Assembly (NCBI GenBank): GCA_018269055.1 | Contig: JAFDVI010000034.1 | Coordinates: forward strand, 58,067-122,066 | Length of the DNA stretch: 64,000 nt | DNA from: Acidobacteriota bacterium | GTDB taxonomy: Bacteria > Acidobacteriota > Blastocatellia > RBC074 | Direction: 5' to 3' | Shown here: piece after piece, positions 43,301-51,507 of the stretch | Numbering within the stretch: the stretch's first letter is position 1 | How the letters are laid out: each line of letters starts with the position of its first letter | The notes under the pieces: model-generated | Seen by the model: only the letters and a program-made list of their open reading frames with translations | What the model was told of the DNA's origin: nothing | Databases searched by the model: none | Position numbers and translations under genes: made by a program

Positions 43301-43795
43301 CTGACCGGCTACAACACAGACAAAGGCGAAGGCCTGTGGCGACGCAGTTTGTACACGTTTTGGAAACGCACGGTGCTGTCGCCGACGATGCAGGTGTTTG
43401 ACGCTTCGGCGCGCGAATTTTGCACGGTGCACGACACGCGAACCAATACGCCGCTGCAATCGCTGGACTTGATGAACGATGTCACCTACATCGAAGCGGC
43501 ACGAATGCTGGCCGAACGAATGCTGAACGAAGGCGGTTCGACGCCGGAACAGCGGTTGGCCTGGGCGTTTCGCGTTGTGGCGTCGCGGCATCCCAGCGAA
43601 GCGGAAATCAACGCCCTGACCCGAAACCTGAATTCGCAACTGGATTATTTCGCACACAATCCGCAGGAAGCCAAAAAGCTGTTATCGGTCGGCGAAAAGC
43701 GGAACAACGACAAATTGAACCGGACGGAGCTTGCGGCGTATGCCACGACAGCCAGTCTGTTGCTCAATCTGGATGAAGTCATCACCAAGCAGTAA
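40313..43795 (+). CDS. DUF1549/DUF1553 protein with cytochrome and LamG domains (PSD1 type), carrying in-frame repeat inserts
   Basis: A 1160-residue exported protein (N-terminal anchor or signal, 1-25). A planctomycete-type cytochrome domain (about 35-145) has one CFACH heme site (Cys52, Cys55, His56). A DUF1549 domain (about 160-370) includes RLLASPRYGERMAVRWLDAA, and a LamG/concanavalin-like domain spans about 520-700. A DUF1553 domain (about 800-1140) includes LARWLVSKEHPLTARVAVNR and SATYRQSS. Three segments look foreign to the family, at residues about 430-460, 873-903 and 929-938. They match palindromic or heptad repeat DNA, yet the frame stays open. DUF1553 proteins are usually encoded with DUF1501 proteins, as here two genes on. 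Function is unknown; polysaccharide attack is often suggested. Confidence 0.92.
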   Translation: MNLKLIVIATFVLSVVAVILFQPIIQAEQAAQPATRRIDFNRDIHPILSDKCFACHGPDATAKKIKLRLDSEASATADLGRGRRAIVPGDVEKSLLVQRITHKDEMMRMPPVDSGRKLTQAEIDLLTEWIRQGAHWQQHWSFVTPTRPVLPKIKNTAWPKNAIDYFVLARIEADGLQPSPEADRATLLRRVSFDLTGLPPTTKELDEFLNDDSPNAYEKVVDRLLASPRYGERMAVRWLDAARYADTNGYQIDGDRSAWRWRDWVIEAFNANKPFDEFVVEQLAGDLLPKASSPEVTLDQRIATAFNRNHRINAEGGIVPEEYRIEYVVDRVDTTSTVFMGLTFGCARCHNHKFDPLTQKEFYQLSAYFNSIDEDGHSFDWGNSPPVMAAPTRQQQAELAKFDQQIATAEYEYNRLAKKAAGKERDWEKTFVVPPSGGRDSIRSKRRAGTNLPSKDGTTNWFPKEKLIVRIPFDEQQAPVFIPSDRAYHNQEDIKKKDKIGEPGGFKEGQPRFVASPLGQGTAFDGKLYFDGGLNADYRYKTTSSDYRERFTIAAWVYPGTESAGSIVTKVSDAPAEVENGVPRAEGYGLYFLNGKLHFNMVFRWGEDAMRVETAEPLPLRQWHHVAVVFDGLKQWEDRLKIFVNGREVKLKWTQRNFYLLFGNSRNPLRIGAGGGPQFRFNGALDEVRMYSRALDANEISALACADSLETIAAIPADKRTQAQAWKLRGAFLASVAPDPLKLAYSKLAELREQRQKFVDDLPPLMVMQEMPQPRPAYVLKRGAYDAPGEQVQRAVPAVLPPMQPGLPNNRLGLARWLVSKEHPLTARVAVNRFWQMLFGVGLVKTSEDFGAQGEPPSHPELLDWLAVAFRDGMMKSEGGMMNKENAANNLHQSSFSIHPSQAWDVKALLKTIVMSATYRQSSKLNPTNPQSAIRNPQLSDPENRLLSRGPRFRLSAEMIRDQALFVSGLLVEKLGGPSVKPYQPDGLYKDMAFSGLTGYNTDKGEGLWRRSLYTFWKRTVLSPTMQVFDASAREFCTVHDTRTNTPLQSLDLMNDVTYIEAARMLAERMLNEGGSTPEQRLAWAFRVVASRHPSEAEINALTRNLNSQLDYFAHNPQEAKKLLSVGEKRNNDKLNRTELAAYATTASLLLNLDEVITKQ
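41602..41693. repeat. REPIN-like palindromic element inside a coding sequence
   Basis: The left arm CGTAGTTCCGCCTTCAGGAG (from 41604) and the right arm (41668-41692), whose reverse complement is CGTAGTACCGTCTTTAGACGG-like, form an imperfect inverted pair. Each arm is itself a small hairpin. The arms match the element at 61289-61350 (core AGTACCGCCTTYAGGCGG). In the right arm, changes at both sides of the small stem keep pairing. It adds about 30 residues to the DUF1553 protein. Confidence 0.75.
42931..43020. repeat. Inverted heptad-repeat array inside a coding sequence
   Basis: The left arm (42931-42965) reads as 7-mers AATGATG, AAGTCTG, AAGGCGG, AATGATG, AATAAAG. The right arm (42986-43020) reads CATCAAT, CATCCTT, CAGCATT, CATCCTT, CGCAGGC, roughly the reverse complement type. 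It encodes a Met/Asn/Ser/His-rich stretch placed between AVAFRDG and WDVKALLK, where family members are continuous. Confidence 0.75.
43097..43124 (+). repeat. Four perfect AATCCGC heptamers inside a coding sequence
   Basis: Units at 43097, 43104, 43111 and 43118. Because 7 is not a multiple of 3, the array is read in all three frames in turn, giving NPQSAIRNPQ. Gain or loss of a single unit would shift the reading frame of the DUF1553 gene. Confidence 0.95.
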
Positions 43796-43813
43796 CCAGC
43801 CCTTGGAGACACC

Positions 43814-44827
43814 ATGATTCGCAAAATCTTTCACCTCATTTCGCTCGCTGCGCTGATCGCGTGCAGCATTGTCGCCAGCGTCAAATTCGCTGGTTCGGTG
43901 GATGCGCAATCCCGCGCCCAACTTTCCCGGTCGGATGTTGACCGGATGATGACGGAACTCTCGAACTGGGGGCGTTGGGGCAAGGACGATCAACTGGGCG
44001 CAATCAACCTGATTACGCCTGAAAAACGGAAACAGGCGGGTGCATTGCTCAAAGAAGGCGTTCCCGTATCGTTGGCGCGCGAAACCAACGATACGCGTGA
44101 AGCCGACAATCCGGACCCGTATCAACACGTCATGAGGCTGACCGGAGTCAACAATCCAGGCCAGTTCAGCGTGGATACGTTTTCGATTCTGTTTCACGGG
44201 TATCAGCACACGCACATGGACTCGCTTTGTCACATCTTTTATCAAGGCAAGATGTACAACGGGTTTTCTCAGCAGGAAATCACGGCCAAAGGCGCGGAAA
44301 AACTGGCCATCACGAATTTGCAAAAAGGAATTTTCACGCGCGGCATTTTGATGGACATCCCTGCGCTGAAAGGCGTGCCGTATCTGGAACCCAAAACCGC
44401 CATCTATCCCGAAGATCTGGAAGCGTGGGAAAAGAAAGCCGGAATCAAAGTCGGTCCGGGTGATGCAGTGTTCATTCGCACCGGACGCTGGGCGCGCCGC
44501 GCCGCCAAAGGCCCCTGGGATGTAAATAAAGACGGAGCCGCAGGTTTGCACGCTTCGTGTGCGCGCTGGTTGAAAGCGCGCGACGTGGCGATTTTGGGCA
44601 GCGATGCCGCCAGCGACGTGCTGCCGTCCGGAATCGAAGGATTCTCACACCCGATTCATTCGTTGACCTTGATTGCGATGGGCGTACATATTTTTGACAA
44701 CTGCGATCTGGAACCGCTCAGCGAAGCCACAGCGAAACGAAAACGCTGGACGTTTTTGCTGACGGCGGCTCCGATTCCAATCAAAGGCGGAACCGGTTCA
44801 CCGCTCAATCCCATTGCGATGTTTTGA
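43814..44827 (+). CDS. Exported cyclase family protein (kynurenine formamidase-like)
   Basis: A 337-residue member of the cyclase family (PF04199; kynurenine formamidase and related metal-dependent amidohydrolases). The signal peptide covers about 1-34 (ends near VDAQS). The metal motif is HTHMDSLCH, matching HxxxD with a downstream His, followed by later conserved segments PGDAVFIRTGRW and GLHASCARWL. GGAGACACC precedes the ATG. Export is less usual for the family. It lies between the DUF1553 and DUF1501 genes with short gaps (18 and 24 bases), in one plus-strand unit. The substrate is not known. Confidence 0.9.
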   Translation: MIRKIFHLISLAALIACSIVASVKFAGSVDAQSRAQLSRSDVDRMMTELSNWGRWGKDDQLGAINLITPEKRKQAGALLKEGVPVSLARETNDTREADNPDPYQHVMRLTGVNNPGQFSVDTFSILFHGYQHTHMDSLCHIFYQGKMYNGFSQQEITAKGAEKLAITNLQKGIFTRGILMDIPALKGVPYLEPKTAIYPEDLEAWEKKAGIKVGPGDAVFIRTGRWARRAAKGPWDVNKDGAAGLHASCARWLKARDVAILGSDAASDVLPSGIEGFSHPIHSLTLIAMGVHIFDNCDLEPLSEATAKRKRWTFLLTAAPIPIKGGTGSPLNPIAMF

Positions 44828-44851
44828 TGTGAAACTGTGAAAGGCGAAATT

Positions 44852-46306
44852 ATGAATCCACTCGACGAACTTCGATTGATGCTGACGCGGCGCTCGTTTT
44901 TCAGCCGCTTTGGATTGGGAATTGGCACGGCGGCACTGGCTTCGCTGTTGAAGGAAAGCGGGTTTGCGCAACAAACCGGGGCGGGAAAGCCCGGATTACC
45001 GGACGTGCCGCACTTCGCGCCAAAAGCCAAGCGCGTGATTTACCTGTTTCAGGCGGGCGGCCCTTCGCAATTGGAATTATTCGACGCCAAACCCAACCTG
45101 GAAAAATTTCGTGCGCAAAACCTGCCGGATTCCATTCGCATGGGGCAGCGGTTGACCGGGATGACCGCGCATCAATCCAGCTTCCCGACCGCGCCTTCGC
45201 TATACAAATTTGCCCAGTACGGAAACTCCGGCGCGACCTTGAGCGAATTGCTGCCGAACATGGCCAAAATCGCCGACGACATCAGCTTCATCAAATCCAT
45301 GCACACCGAACAGATCAACCACGATCCGGCGCAGACCTTCGCGTTGACGGGGTTTCAGCTTGCCGGGCGTCCCAGTCTGGGTTCGTGGCTGGCGTATGGG
45401 TTGGGCAGTGAAAATCGCGACTTGCCGGCGTTCGTTGTGCTGGTTTCGGTCGGCAGAAATGGCGGCGATCAACCGCTCTATGACCGATTGTGGGGCAGCG
45501 GCTTTCTGCCGTCGCAATACCAGGGTGTGAAGTTCCACAGCGGCGCTGATCCGGTTTTGTTTTTGTCGAATCCTCCGGGCATCAGCCAGGAAGTCCGCCG
45601 CAAATTTCTGGACGATTTGGCGGAGATGAATCAGCTCAATGCGAAAGAGTATGGCGATCCCGAAATTCAGGCGCGCATCGCGCAATACGAAATGGCCTAC
45701 CGCATGCAATCGTCCGTGCCCGAACTGACCGACTTGTCGAAAGAATCCGACAAAGCGATTGAAAGTTATGGCCCCGACGCGCGCAAACCTGGCACGTTCG
45801 CTTACAACTGTGTGCTGGCGCGGCGATTGGCGGAACGCGGCGTGCGATTCATTCAACTGTTCCATCGTGGCTGGGATCAGCACGGAACCTTGCCGAAAAA
45901 CATCAAAAAGCAAACAGAAGACACCGATCAACCTTCAGCGGCGTTGATCCAGGATTTGAAAGCACGCGGCATGCTGGATGATACGCTGGTCATCTGGGGC
46001 GGCGAATTTGGTCGCACCGTGTATTCGCAAGGCAAATTGACGCCGGACGATTATGGGCGCGACCACCATCCGCGCTGTTTCACGATCTGGATGGCGGGTG
46101 GAGGCGTTAAACCCGGCGTGACCATCGGTGAAACGGATGAGTTCAGCTACAACATCGCGCGCGACCCCGTTCACGTTCACGATCTGAACGCGACGATTCT
46201 GCACTGTCTGGGCATTGACCACACGCGGCTGACGTTCAAGTTTCAGGGCAGGTATTACCGGTTGACGGACGTTCACGGCGAAGTCGTCAAACAGATTCTG
46301 GCTTAA
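44852..46306 (+). CDS. TAT-exported DUF1501 protein
   Basis: A 484-residue protein with a twin-arginine-like signal (TRRSFFSRFGLG) and a DUF1501 domain (sulfatase-like alkaline phosphatase fold). Conserved segments include VIYLFQAGGPSQLELFDAKP, FIKSMHTEQINHDPAQTF, LGSWLAYGLGSENRDLPAFV, IWGGEFGRT, YGRDHHPRCFTIWMAGGG and HDLNATILHCLGIDH. The His/Asp residues resemble metal ligands of the fold. DUF1501 and DUF1553 genes are regularly paired in Planctomycetes and Acidobacteria. The ATG at 44852 is preceded by AAAGGCGAAATT; a GTG five codons earlier is less likely. It overlaps the convergent peptidase gene by 4 bases. Confidence 0.93.
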   Translation: MNPLDELRLMLTRRSFFSRFGLGIGTAALASLLKESGFAQQTGAGKPGLPDVPHFAPKAKRVIYLFQAGGPSQLELFDAKPNLEKFRAQNLPDSIRMGQRLTGMTAHQSSFPTAPSLYKFAQYGNSGATLSELLPNMAKIADDISFIKSMHTEQINHDPAQTFALTGFQLAGRPSLGSWLAYGLGSENRDLPAFVVLVSVGRNGGDQPLYDRLWGSGFLPSQYQGVKFHSGADPVLFLSNPPGISQEVRRKFLDDLAEMNQLNAKEYGDPEIQARIAQYEMAYRMQSSVPELTDLSKESDKAIESYGPDARKPGTFAYNCVLARRLAERGVRFIQLFHRGWDQHGTLPKNIKKQTEDTDQPSAALIQDLKARGMLDDTLVIWGGEFGRTVYSQGKLTPDDYGRDHHPRCFTIWMAGGGVKPGVTIGETDEFSYNIARDPVHVHDLNATILHCLGIDHTRLTFKFQGRYYRLTDVHGEVVKQILA

Positions 46307-47538
46307 ACGACACTCGTCATTCCCAATGCCAACAGTAAAGCTCGTTTATAACCAAGTTCGCGTGCTGTCGGGTCGAACCACTCGCTCAGACGATGGGAAT
46401 CATTCGACCTGCCGCCTGCGCCAATGGTGATGGCGGGAATTCCCAGATTGATCGGAATGTTGGAATCGGTCGAGGCTCGGTTGAGGATTGGCGTGATGCC
46501 CAGCACGCGCGAAGCTTCCATTGCCGTTCGCACCAGATAGGATTCGCGCGGTGTTTCGCCCGAAGGCCGGTTGCCGATCAATTGCACTTCCGCCTTGAGT
46601 TTTTTGCCTGAAGCGGCACGCATCACATTTTCTTCAATGACTGCGCGATTGACGGCGGCCAGCAGGAACTCTTCCAATCGTGTCAACTCGCCACCGGAGG
46701 CCGAGCGCAAATCCACATCCATCGAAGCCGATTGCGGAATGACGTTGACGGATTCGCCGCCTTCGATGTGACCGATGTTGTACGTCGTGCGAGGATCAAC
46801 CGGCGCGTGGTAATCGGCTAGTCTTGCAACGGCTCGACCAAGCGCATGAACCGGATTGACGACGCCGAAATCTCCCCAACTGTGACCGCCTGGGCCTTCC
46901 AGTCGAATGCGGTAGCGACGCGACCCCAGCGCCTGATGCGTAATGAAATCCGTGCCCGGGCCGTCGAAGGAAACAAATGCCGACACCCGTTTGGCCAGTT
47001 TGCCTTCGTTGAATAGGTGGCGGACTCCGCGCAAATCGCCTTCGCCTTCTTCACCGACCGTCGCCACAAACGCAATCGTGCCGCGTAATTTGATCTGCCC
47101 TGCGTTCATCGCCTGAATCAAGGCAATCAATGCGGCCAATCCGGCGCAGTTATCCGCGATGCCCGGCGCGCAGAGCCGCGATCCAACGTGGCGAACTTTG
47201 ACATCGGTTCCTTCCGGGAAAACCGTGTCCAGGTGCGCCGACAAAACAATCAACGGTTGGTCGCGTTCGCCGCGATACAGCCCGATCACGTTGCCTTCCG
47301 TGTCGGTGTGAACGTCATCCAGTCCAAGCTCGTTGAACCGGGCGGCGAAATACCGCCCTCGCTCCTGCTCCTTGAACGGCGGCGCGGGAATTTCGCAGAT
47401 GCGAATCAGTTCAGAAGTGAATCGCTGGGCGGACGTGTCAATGAATTCAAACGCGGCCAACACCCGTTTGTCATCGAGCAACTCCGCAACGGACAGCGAA
47501 CGAAACCGGTCGGCGATGGAAATAATCGAAGCGGGCAT
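46303..47538 (-). CDS. M20 family metallopeptidase (peptidase T-like)
   Basis: A 411-residue cytoplasmic zinc aminopeptidase or amidohydrolase of the M20/M42 clan. Metal-site motifs: SAHLDTVF, APGIADNCAG, TVGEEGEGDLRG (catalytic Glu pair) and the C-terminal GAGGRSNDSHRLSEW. A dimerisation domain lies between about 210 and 320 (GGHSWGDFG, HIEGGESVNVIP). It most resembles peptidase T-type tripeptidases. Single-gene unit on the minus strand, convergent with the DUF1501 gene with a 4-base overlap of the coding ends. Confidence 0.92.
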   Translation of the reverse strand: MPASIISIADRFRSLSVAELLDDKRVLAAFEFIDTSAQRFTSELIRICEIPAPPFKEQERGRYFAARFNELGLDDVHTDTEGNVIGLYRGERDQPLIVLSAHLDTVFPEGTDVKVRHVGSRLCAPGIADNCAGLAALIALIQAMNAGQIKLRGTIAFVATVGEEGEGDLRGVRHLFNEGKLAKRVSAFVSFDGPGTDFITHQALGSRRYRIRLEGPGGHSWGDFGVVNPVHALGRAVARLADYHAPVDPRTTYNIGHIEGGESVNVIPQSASMDVDLRSASGGELTRLEEFLLAAVNRAVIEENVMRAASGKKLKAEVQLIGNRPSGETPRESYLVRTAMEASRVLGITPILNRASTDSNIPINLGIPAITIGAGGRSNDSHRLSEWFDPTARELGYKRALLLALGMTSVV

Positions 47539-47609
47539 TGATTTGCTCCAACGAGTGAAATTTGGAAGCCGGATTGTTCAATCCAGTTGAGTAAATTGCA
47601 AACTCCATT

Positions 47610-48608
47610 TCAGCGTTTGGTGGATTGGCTCTGAATCATTTGCCAAGCCAGCAGCCCGCACAATACAAACCCGAACGCGTTGCTGATGCCGTGAACCTGC
47701 GCCATCAACGGAATGCTGACCGTTTCCATCCCGGCAAACCTGCCAAAAGCGTACAGGCAGGCGAAGATCATCGTTACGATCACGGACATTGACGACAAAA
47801 TCAGTAGCAATCTGGGCAGCGGCTTCAGCGTTGGAACGATGACAAACATCGTCAGCATCGCCAGAAGGAAAAGGCTCGTCGCCAGGATGACGGCGGAAAT
47901 GACTTCGACAGTGCGCGACAGGGTGATTCCGGCGGCAACCAATGGGGGGCCAGCGATGATTCCCGTTGCTGCGGCCAGGTAAATTTTTCTGGCGATTCCA
48001 ATTTTGAGTTTTCGCCCCGCCAACCCGGTCAAAATCGGCGCGGCAAATCCGGCGTAATGAAAATGCACTGCTGTCAGCAGAACGATCGTATCCGAAAAAT
48101 TCATCGGGTTGAGTCCCAGGCGGGAAAGAAACAGCCAGCCGCTGCCAACCACGACGTAAGCCAGGCCCGCGTCAATGCAGAGTTCTTCCAAAGGCAAAAT
48201 GCTGCCCGTCACAGACCAACGCCGCCACAATCGCCACAATCCGAACAGAGCGATTAAGAGCGTAGTGAGCATCCAGGCCAAGGTGAGAATTGCCGCAGAA
48301 CGGCCAGTTCGCAGCCAAAAAGAGCCAATGACCAATGCCGCACCGACAGGCTGAAGCAAGAGAGCATAGCGCAGCGTGAGGAAGTGGAAACTCTTTTCGT
48401 CAGGCATTGCCACCTGTGAGGCGGCCAGCGGCACAAAACACAGTACAGCCAGCATCAGCAATCGTTCGATCAACCACGTTTCGCCACTGCTTTCGACCGG
48501 CAAATTCAGCCAGGCTGCCAGCGGCAGAAGCAAGACAAGCCAGACAATTCCGCCGACCGGGGCGCCGATTCGACTCAGACGAAGAGGATCAAAAGACGAG
48601 GTTTTCAT
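47610..48608 (-). CDS. YndJ-like multi-pass membrane protein
   Basis: A 332-residue integral membrane protein with about nine to ten predicted helices. Segments TAVHFHYAGFAAPILTGLAG and MAQVHGISNAFGFVLCGLLA match the YndJ family (histidine-containing membrane helices). The function of YndJ is unknown; the conserved histidines may bind metal or heme. The gene stands alone on the minus strand, divergent from thymidine kinase. The ATG has a weak ribosome binding site. Confidence 0.8.
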   Translation of the reverse strand: MKTSSFDPLRLSRIGAPVGGIVWLVLLLPLAAWLNLPVESSGETWLIERLLMLAVLCFVPLAASQVAMPDEKSFHFLTLRYALLLQPVGAALVIGSFWLRTGRSAAILTLAWMLTTLLIALFGLWRLWRRWSVTGSILPLEELCIDAGLAYVVVGSGWLFLSRLGLNPMNFSDTIVLLTAVHFHYAGFAAPILTGLAGRKLKIGIARKIYLAAATGIIAGPPLVAAGITLSRTVEVISAVILATSLFLLAMLTMFVIVPTLKPLPRLLLILSSMSVIVTMIFACLYAFGRFAGMETVSIPLMAQVHGISNAFGFVLCGLLAWQMIQSQSTKR

Positions 48609-48743
48609 TGTTCACTTCACTCCGCCGGGACAAGTGGACTGCCCAAAAATCCTTTCGGAAGTATATCTTGCGCCTTCGCGGGTTTATGGTGTAGAACGTG
48701 CGGGCAGTCTCCAAAGTCAACTTCAGAAGGGAACACGCCAACA

Positions 48744-49325
48744 TTGGTAGAGCGTCATTCAAATGATTCCGGATGGATTGAAGTGATCACCGGTTCGATG
48801 TTCAGCGGTAAAAGCGAAGAACTGATTCGCCGATTGCGCCGGGCGCAAATCGCCCGATTGAAAGTGCAAAGTTTCAAACCTGCGATTGATTCGCGATATT
48901 CGGAGGAGCACATCGTTTCTCATTCCGAGATGAAAATTGCTTCTCATCTGGTGACTTCCACACGCGAGATTCTGGAGTCCGTTGCCGACGATACAGAAGT
49001 CGTCGGTATTGACGAAGGCCAGTTTTTTGATAGTGAACTCGTCAGCGTTGCCAATCAATTGGCCGTTCAAGGCAAACGGGTCATCATTGCCGGATTGGAC
49101 ATGGATTATCTTGGCCGCCCATTCGAGCCGATGCCGTTGCTGCTGGCAATCGCCGAAGACATTACCAAGACGAGGGCGATCTGCATGCAATGCGGCAGCC
49201 CGGCGACGTACACGCAGCGGTTGATCGCCAGCCGGGAACGCGTGGTTGTCGGAGCCGCGGATGCTTATGAAGCGCGCTGTCGCGCATGTTTCGACCCAAA
49301 TCTTGGACAGGCGAATACGGAATGA
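48744..49325 (+). CDS. tdk: Thymidine kinase (TTG start)
   Basis: A 193-residue type II thymidine kinase that phosphorylates thymidine for salvage. Walker A GSMFSGKSEE near residue 17, the lasso and DEGQFF (Walker B) segment, and the zinc-binding pairs CMQC and CRAC near the C-terminus are all present, with normal length. No ATG lies upstream of the P-loop; the TTG at 48744 is the only reasonable start, with GAAGGGAACAC about 10 bases ahead. A small GGGCAAGC hairpin follows at 49335-49355. Confidence 0.95.
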   Translation: MVERHSNDSGWIEVITGSMFSGKSEELIRRLRRAQIARLKVQSFKPAIDSRYSEEHIVSHSEMKIASHLVTSTREILESVADDTEVVGIDEGQFFDSELVSVANQLAVQGKRVIIAGLDMDYLGRPFEPMPLLLAIAEDITKTRAICMQCGSPATYTQRLIASRERVVVGAADAYEARCRACFDPNLGQANTE

Positions 49326-49334
49326 TCCACGTCG

Positions 49335-49355
49335 GGGCAAGCGGTGAGCTTGCCC
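49335..49355. repeat. Short hairpin between tdk and glpX
   Basis: GGGCAAGC and GCTTGCCC flank a 5-base loop, directly after the tdk stop. It could be a weak terminator or a single REP-like unit, similar in kind to the GGGCAAACTG hairpin at 55851-55871. There is no long T-run. Confidence 0.55.
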
Positions 49356-49412
49356 TTGATTGTTTGTGGAGCCAGTGGACGATTTGTCCGCTTCAAAAAG
49401 GAGGCAGGGATA

Positions 49413-50471
49413 ATGAGCGCACCAAATTCAGTCGAACGACCGTTGGAACACGATCTTCTTTTTGACTTTCTTCGCGTAGTTGAAGCTGCGGCCATTGAAG
49501 CCGCACGTACGATGGGACAGGGGGAACGCGAGTACTCCGACCAGGTCGCCGTCGAAAGAATGCGTGAAGTGATGGACACCATTCCGATGGATGGAACCAT
49601 TGTCATCGGCGAAGGGGAACGCGACGAAGCGCCGATGTTGTACATTGGCGAGCGCGTCGGAATGGGGGCGAAGCCGGGGTATGAAGGGAAATACCGCTCA
49701 GTGGACATCGCGGTTGACCCTCTGGAAGGAACCAATTTGTGCGCAACCGGCGCCGATAACGCAATTGCCGTTTTGGCCGCGGCCGAAAAAGGCGGATTGA
49801 TCCACGCGCCGGATATTTACATGCAAAAACTGGTAGTTGGCCCTTCGGTCAAAGGCGCGGTGGATATTGACGCATCGGTCAATGACAATCTGCACGCGAT
49901 TGCTTCGCGATTGAAACGCAAAGTCGAAGACCTGACCATTGTCGTGATGGACAGGCCTCGCCATCGAAAATTGGTTCGGGAAATTCGCGAAGCGGGCGCT
50001 CGCATACGGCTGATTTCCGATGGCGATCTTTCGGCGGGAATTTCCGCCGCGGTCGCCGGTTCCGGCGTTCACGCGCTAATGGGAATCGGCGGCGGGCCGG
50101 AAGGCGTCATCACCGCCGCAGCCATGAAATGCCTGAACGGGGAAATCCAGGCGCGATTTATGATGCCCGAACAACTTGAAGAAGAAGAACGATCCAGAAT
50201 TGCTCCGGACATCGCGGATCGTATGGCGAAGATGGGAATCAAGGATCCCTCACGCGTATTCGACACGAACGAGCTCGCTCCAGGGAAACGCATTATTTTT
50301 GCGGCTGCCGGAGTTACGGATGGCACTTTGCTGCGCGGCGTACGGTTCTTCGGCACGGGAAAACGAACGCAAGCCTTGGTGATGACGACCGAAACCATGC
50401 ATGTCCGTTTCGTGGACACAGTCCACGTCGAAGGCGGACCGGATTCATTTGTTCGCTTTGATCGAATTTAA
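49413..50471 (+). CDS. glpX: Fructose-1,6-bisphosphatase class II
   Basis: A 352-residue GlpX-type phosphatase for gluconeogenesis (fructose-1,6-bisphosphate to fructose-6-phosphate). Characteristic segments are GTIVIGEGERDEAPMLYIGE, the metal motif VDPLEGTNLCA, DRPRHRKLVREIREAGARIR and GIGGGPEGVITAAAMKCL. Length fits the family; some GlpX enzymes also act on sedoheptulose bisphosphate. AAAAGGAGGCAGGGATA precedes the ATG at 49413; the longer open frame begins before this site. The beta-lactamase gene starts 13 bases after its stop. Confidence 0.96.
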   Translation: MSAPNSVERPLEHDLLFDFLRVVEAAAIEAARTMGQGEREYSDQVAVERMREVMDTIPMDGTIVIGEGERDEAPMLYIGERVGMGAKPGYEGKYRSVDIAVDPLEGTNLCATGADNAIAVLAAAEKGGLIHAPDIYMQKLVVGPSVKGAVDIDASVNDNLHAIASRLKRKVEDLTIVVMDRPRHRKLVREIREAGARIRLISDGDLSAGISAAVAGSGVHALMGIGGGPEGVITAAAMKCLNGEIQARFMMPEQLEEEERSRIAPDIADRMAKMGIKDPSRVFDTNELAPGKRIIFAAAGVTDGTLLRGVRFFGTGKRTQALVMTTETMHVRFVDTVHVEGGPDSFVRFDRI

Positions 50472-50484
50472 GAGGGAGAGACTG

Positions 50485-51507
50485 ATGCGATTTTGCCGCC
50501 TTGCTAGCATTCCGGTTTTGCTTTGTCCGGTTTTGCTTTGTCCGGTTTTGCTTTGTTTGATGTTGCTTTCGGTTTTTGGCCAGTCCACCAAACCGGTCCA
50601 GAACATCGAGCGGTTGCGTGCACGCTTGCAGGAATTGGTCACTGCGTTTCCGGGAACGATGGGAGTTGCCGTTCGCGACATCGCTTCGGGGCAGCAAATT
50701 TCGGTCAACGGCGACAAACTTTTTCCAATGGCCAGCGCCTACAAAATTCCAATTCTAGTGGAGGTTTTTCATCAGGTCGAAGCCGGAAAGTTTTCACTGG
50801 AAGATCGCGTTGAGCTGAGTGCCGATGACCGCACGCTGGGCAGCGGCGTGCTGACACTGATGACGCCGGGCTTGAAACCGACGATTCACGACCTGGTGAC
50901 ACTGATGATCATCCTCAGTGACAATCAGGCGACAGACATGCTGCTGGCAAAAGTCGGCGCTGAAAATGTGACGGCAAGGATGCGAAAACTCGGGTTGAAC
51001 AACATCCGTGTGGATCGCACAACCTTTGAATTGATTCGGGATTATCTGGCGTTGATTGATGAAGCGGCGGCGGGCAAAACCAAGCAGCAATTGATGAACC
51101 GTCCACAACTCAACACCTCTTCGCCCGAACGTGTGGCCAAGGCCGATGCCGAGTTCGGCAAGATCATGAAAGACGTCGCTTCGCCGGATGATATGGCGCG
51201 TTTGCTGGATTTGATCGTCAAAGGAAAAGCCGCCAATGAAAAATCCTGCGAACAGATGATGACGATTCTCAATCGGCAGCAATTCAATCATCGGTTGCCG
51301 CGATATTTGCCGGAAAGCGTCAGCTTTGCACATAAGACGGGAACGATTGGCTCGACGACCAACGACGCTGGCGTGATGTTTGTGCGCGGCAATCCCATTG
51401 CGCTGGTGGTTTTCACCATGGACAAACGAACCGGGCGCGGCGAAGTCGAAGAGCAAATGGGACGACTGGCGCGCGTTGTGTACGACTTTTTCGACACAGT
51501 CAAATGA
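50485..51507 (+). CDS. Class A beta-lactamase-like serine hydrolase
   Basis: A 340-residue exported serine hydrolase of the class A beta-lactamase fold. The catalytic motifs are SAYK (Ser84-Lys87), SDN (145-147) and KTG in SFAHKTGTIG. The omega-loop region around Glu182 (TTFELIRDY) may supply the general base but is not canonical (ExxLN absent), so its activity on beta-lactams is uncertain. The signal peptide contains three exact copies of PVLLC (residues 10-24), encoded by a 15-base tandem repeat. GAGGGAGAGACTG precedes the ATG at 50485. Close spacing to glpX (13 bases) and a 4-base overlap with the next gene imply co-transcription. Confidence 0.88.
   Translation: MRFCRLASIPVLLCPVLLCPVLLCLMLLSVFGQSTKPVQNIERLRARLQELVTAFPGTMGVAVRDIASGQQISVNGDKLFPMASAYKIPILVEVFHQVEAGKFSLEDRVELSADDRTLGSGVLTLMTPGLKPTIHDLVTLMIILSDNQATDMLLAKVGAENVTARMRKLGLNNIRVDRTTFELIRDYLALIDEAAAGKTKQQLMNRPQLNTSSPERVAKADAEFGKIMKDVASPDDMARLLDLIVKGKAANEKSCEQMMTILNRQQFNHRLPRYLPESVSFAHKTGTIGSTTNDAGVMFVRGNPIALVVFTMDKRTGRGEVEEQMGRLARVVYDFFDTVK
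50511..50555 (+). repeat. Three perfect 15-base tandem repeats in a signal peptide
   Basis: The unit TCCGGTTTTGCTTTG occurs three times without change (50511, 50526, 50541). It is in frame and encodes PVLLC each time. Copy-number change would lengthen or shorten the hydrophobic core of the beta-lactamase signal peptide without breaking the frame. Confidence 0.97.
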
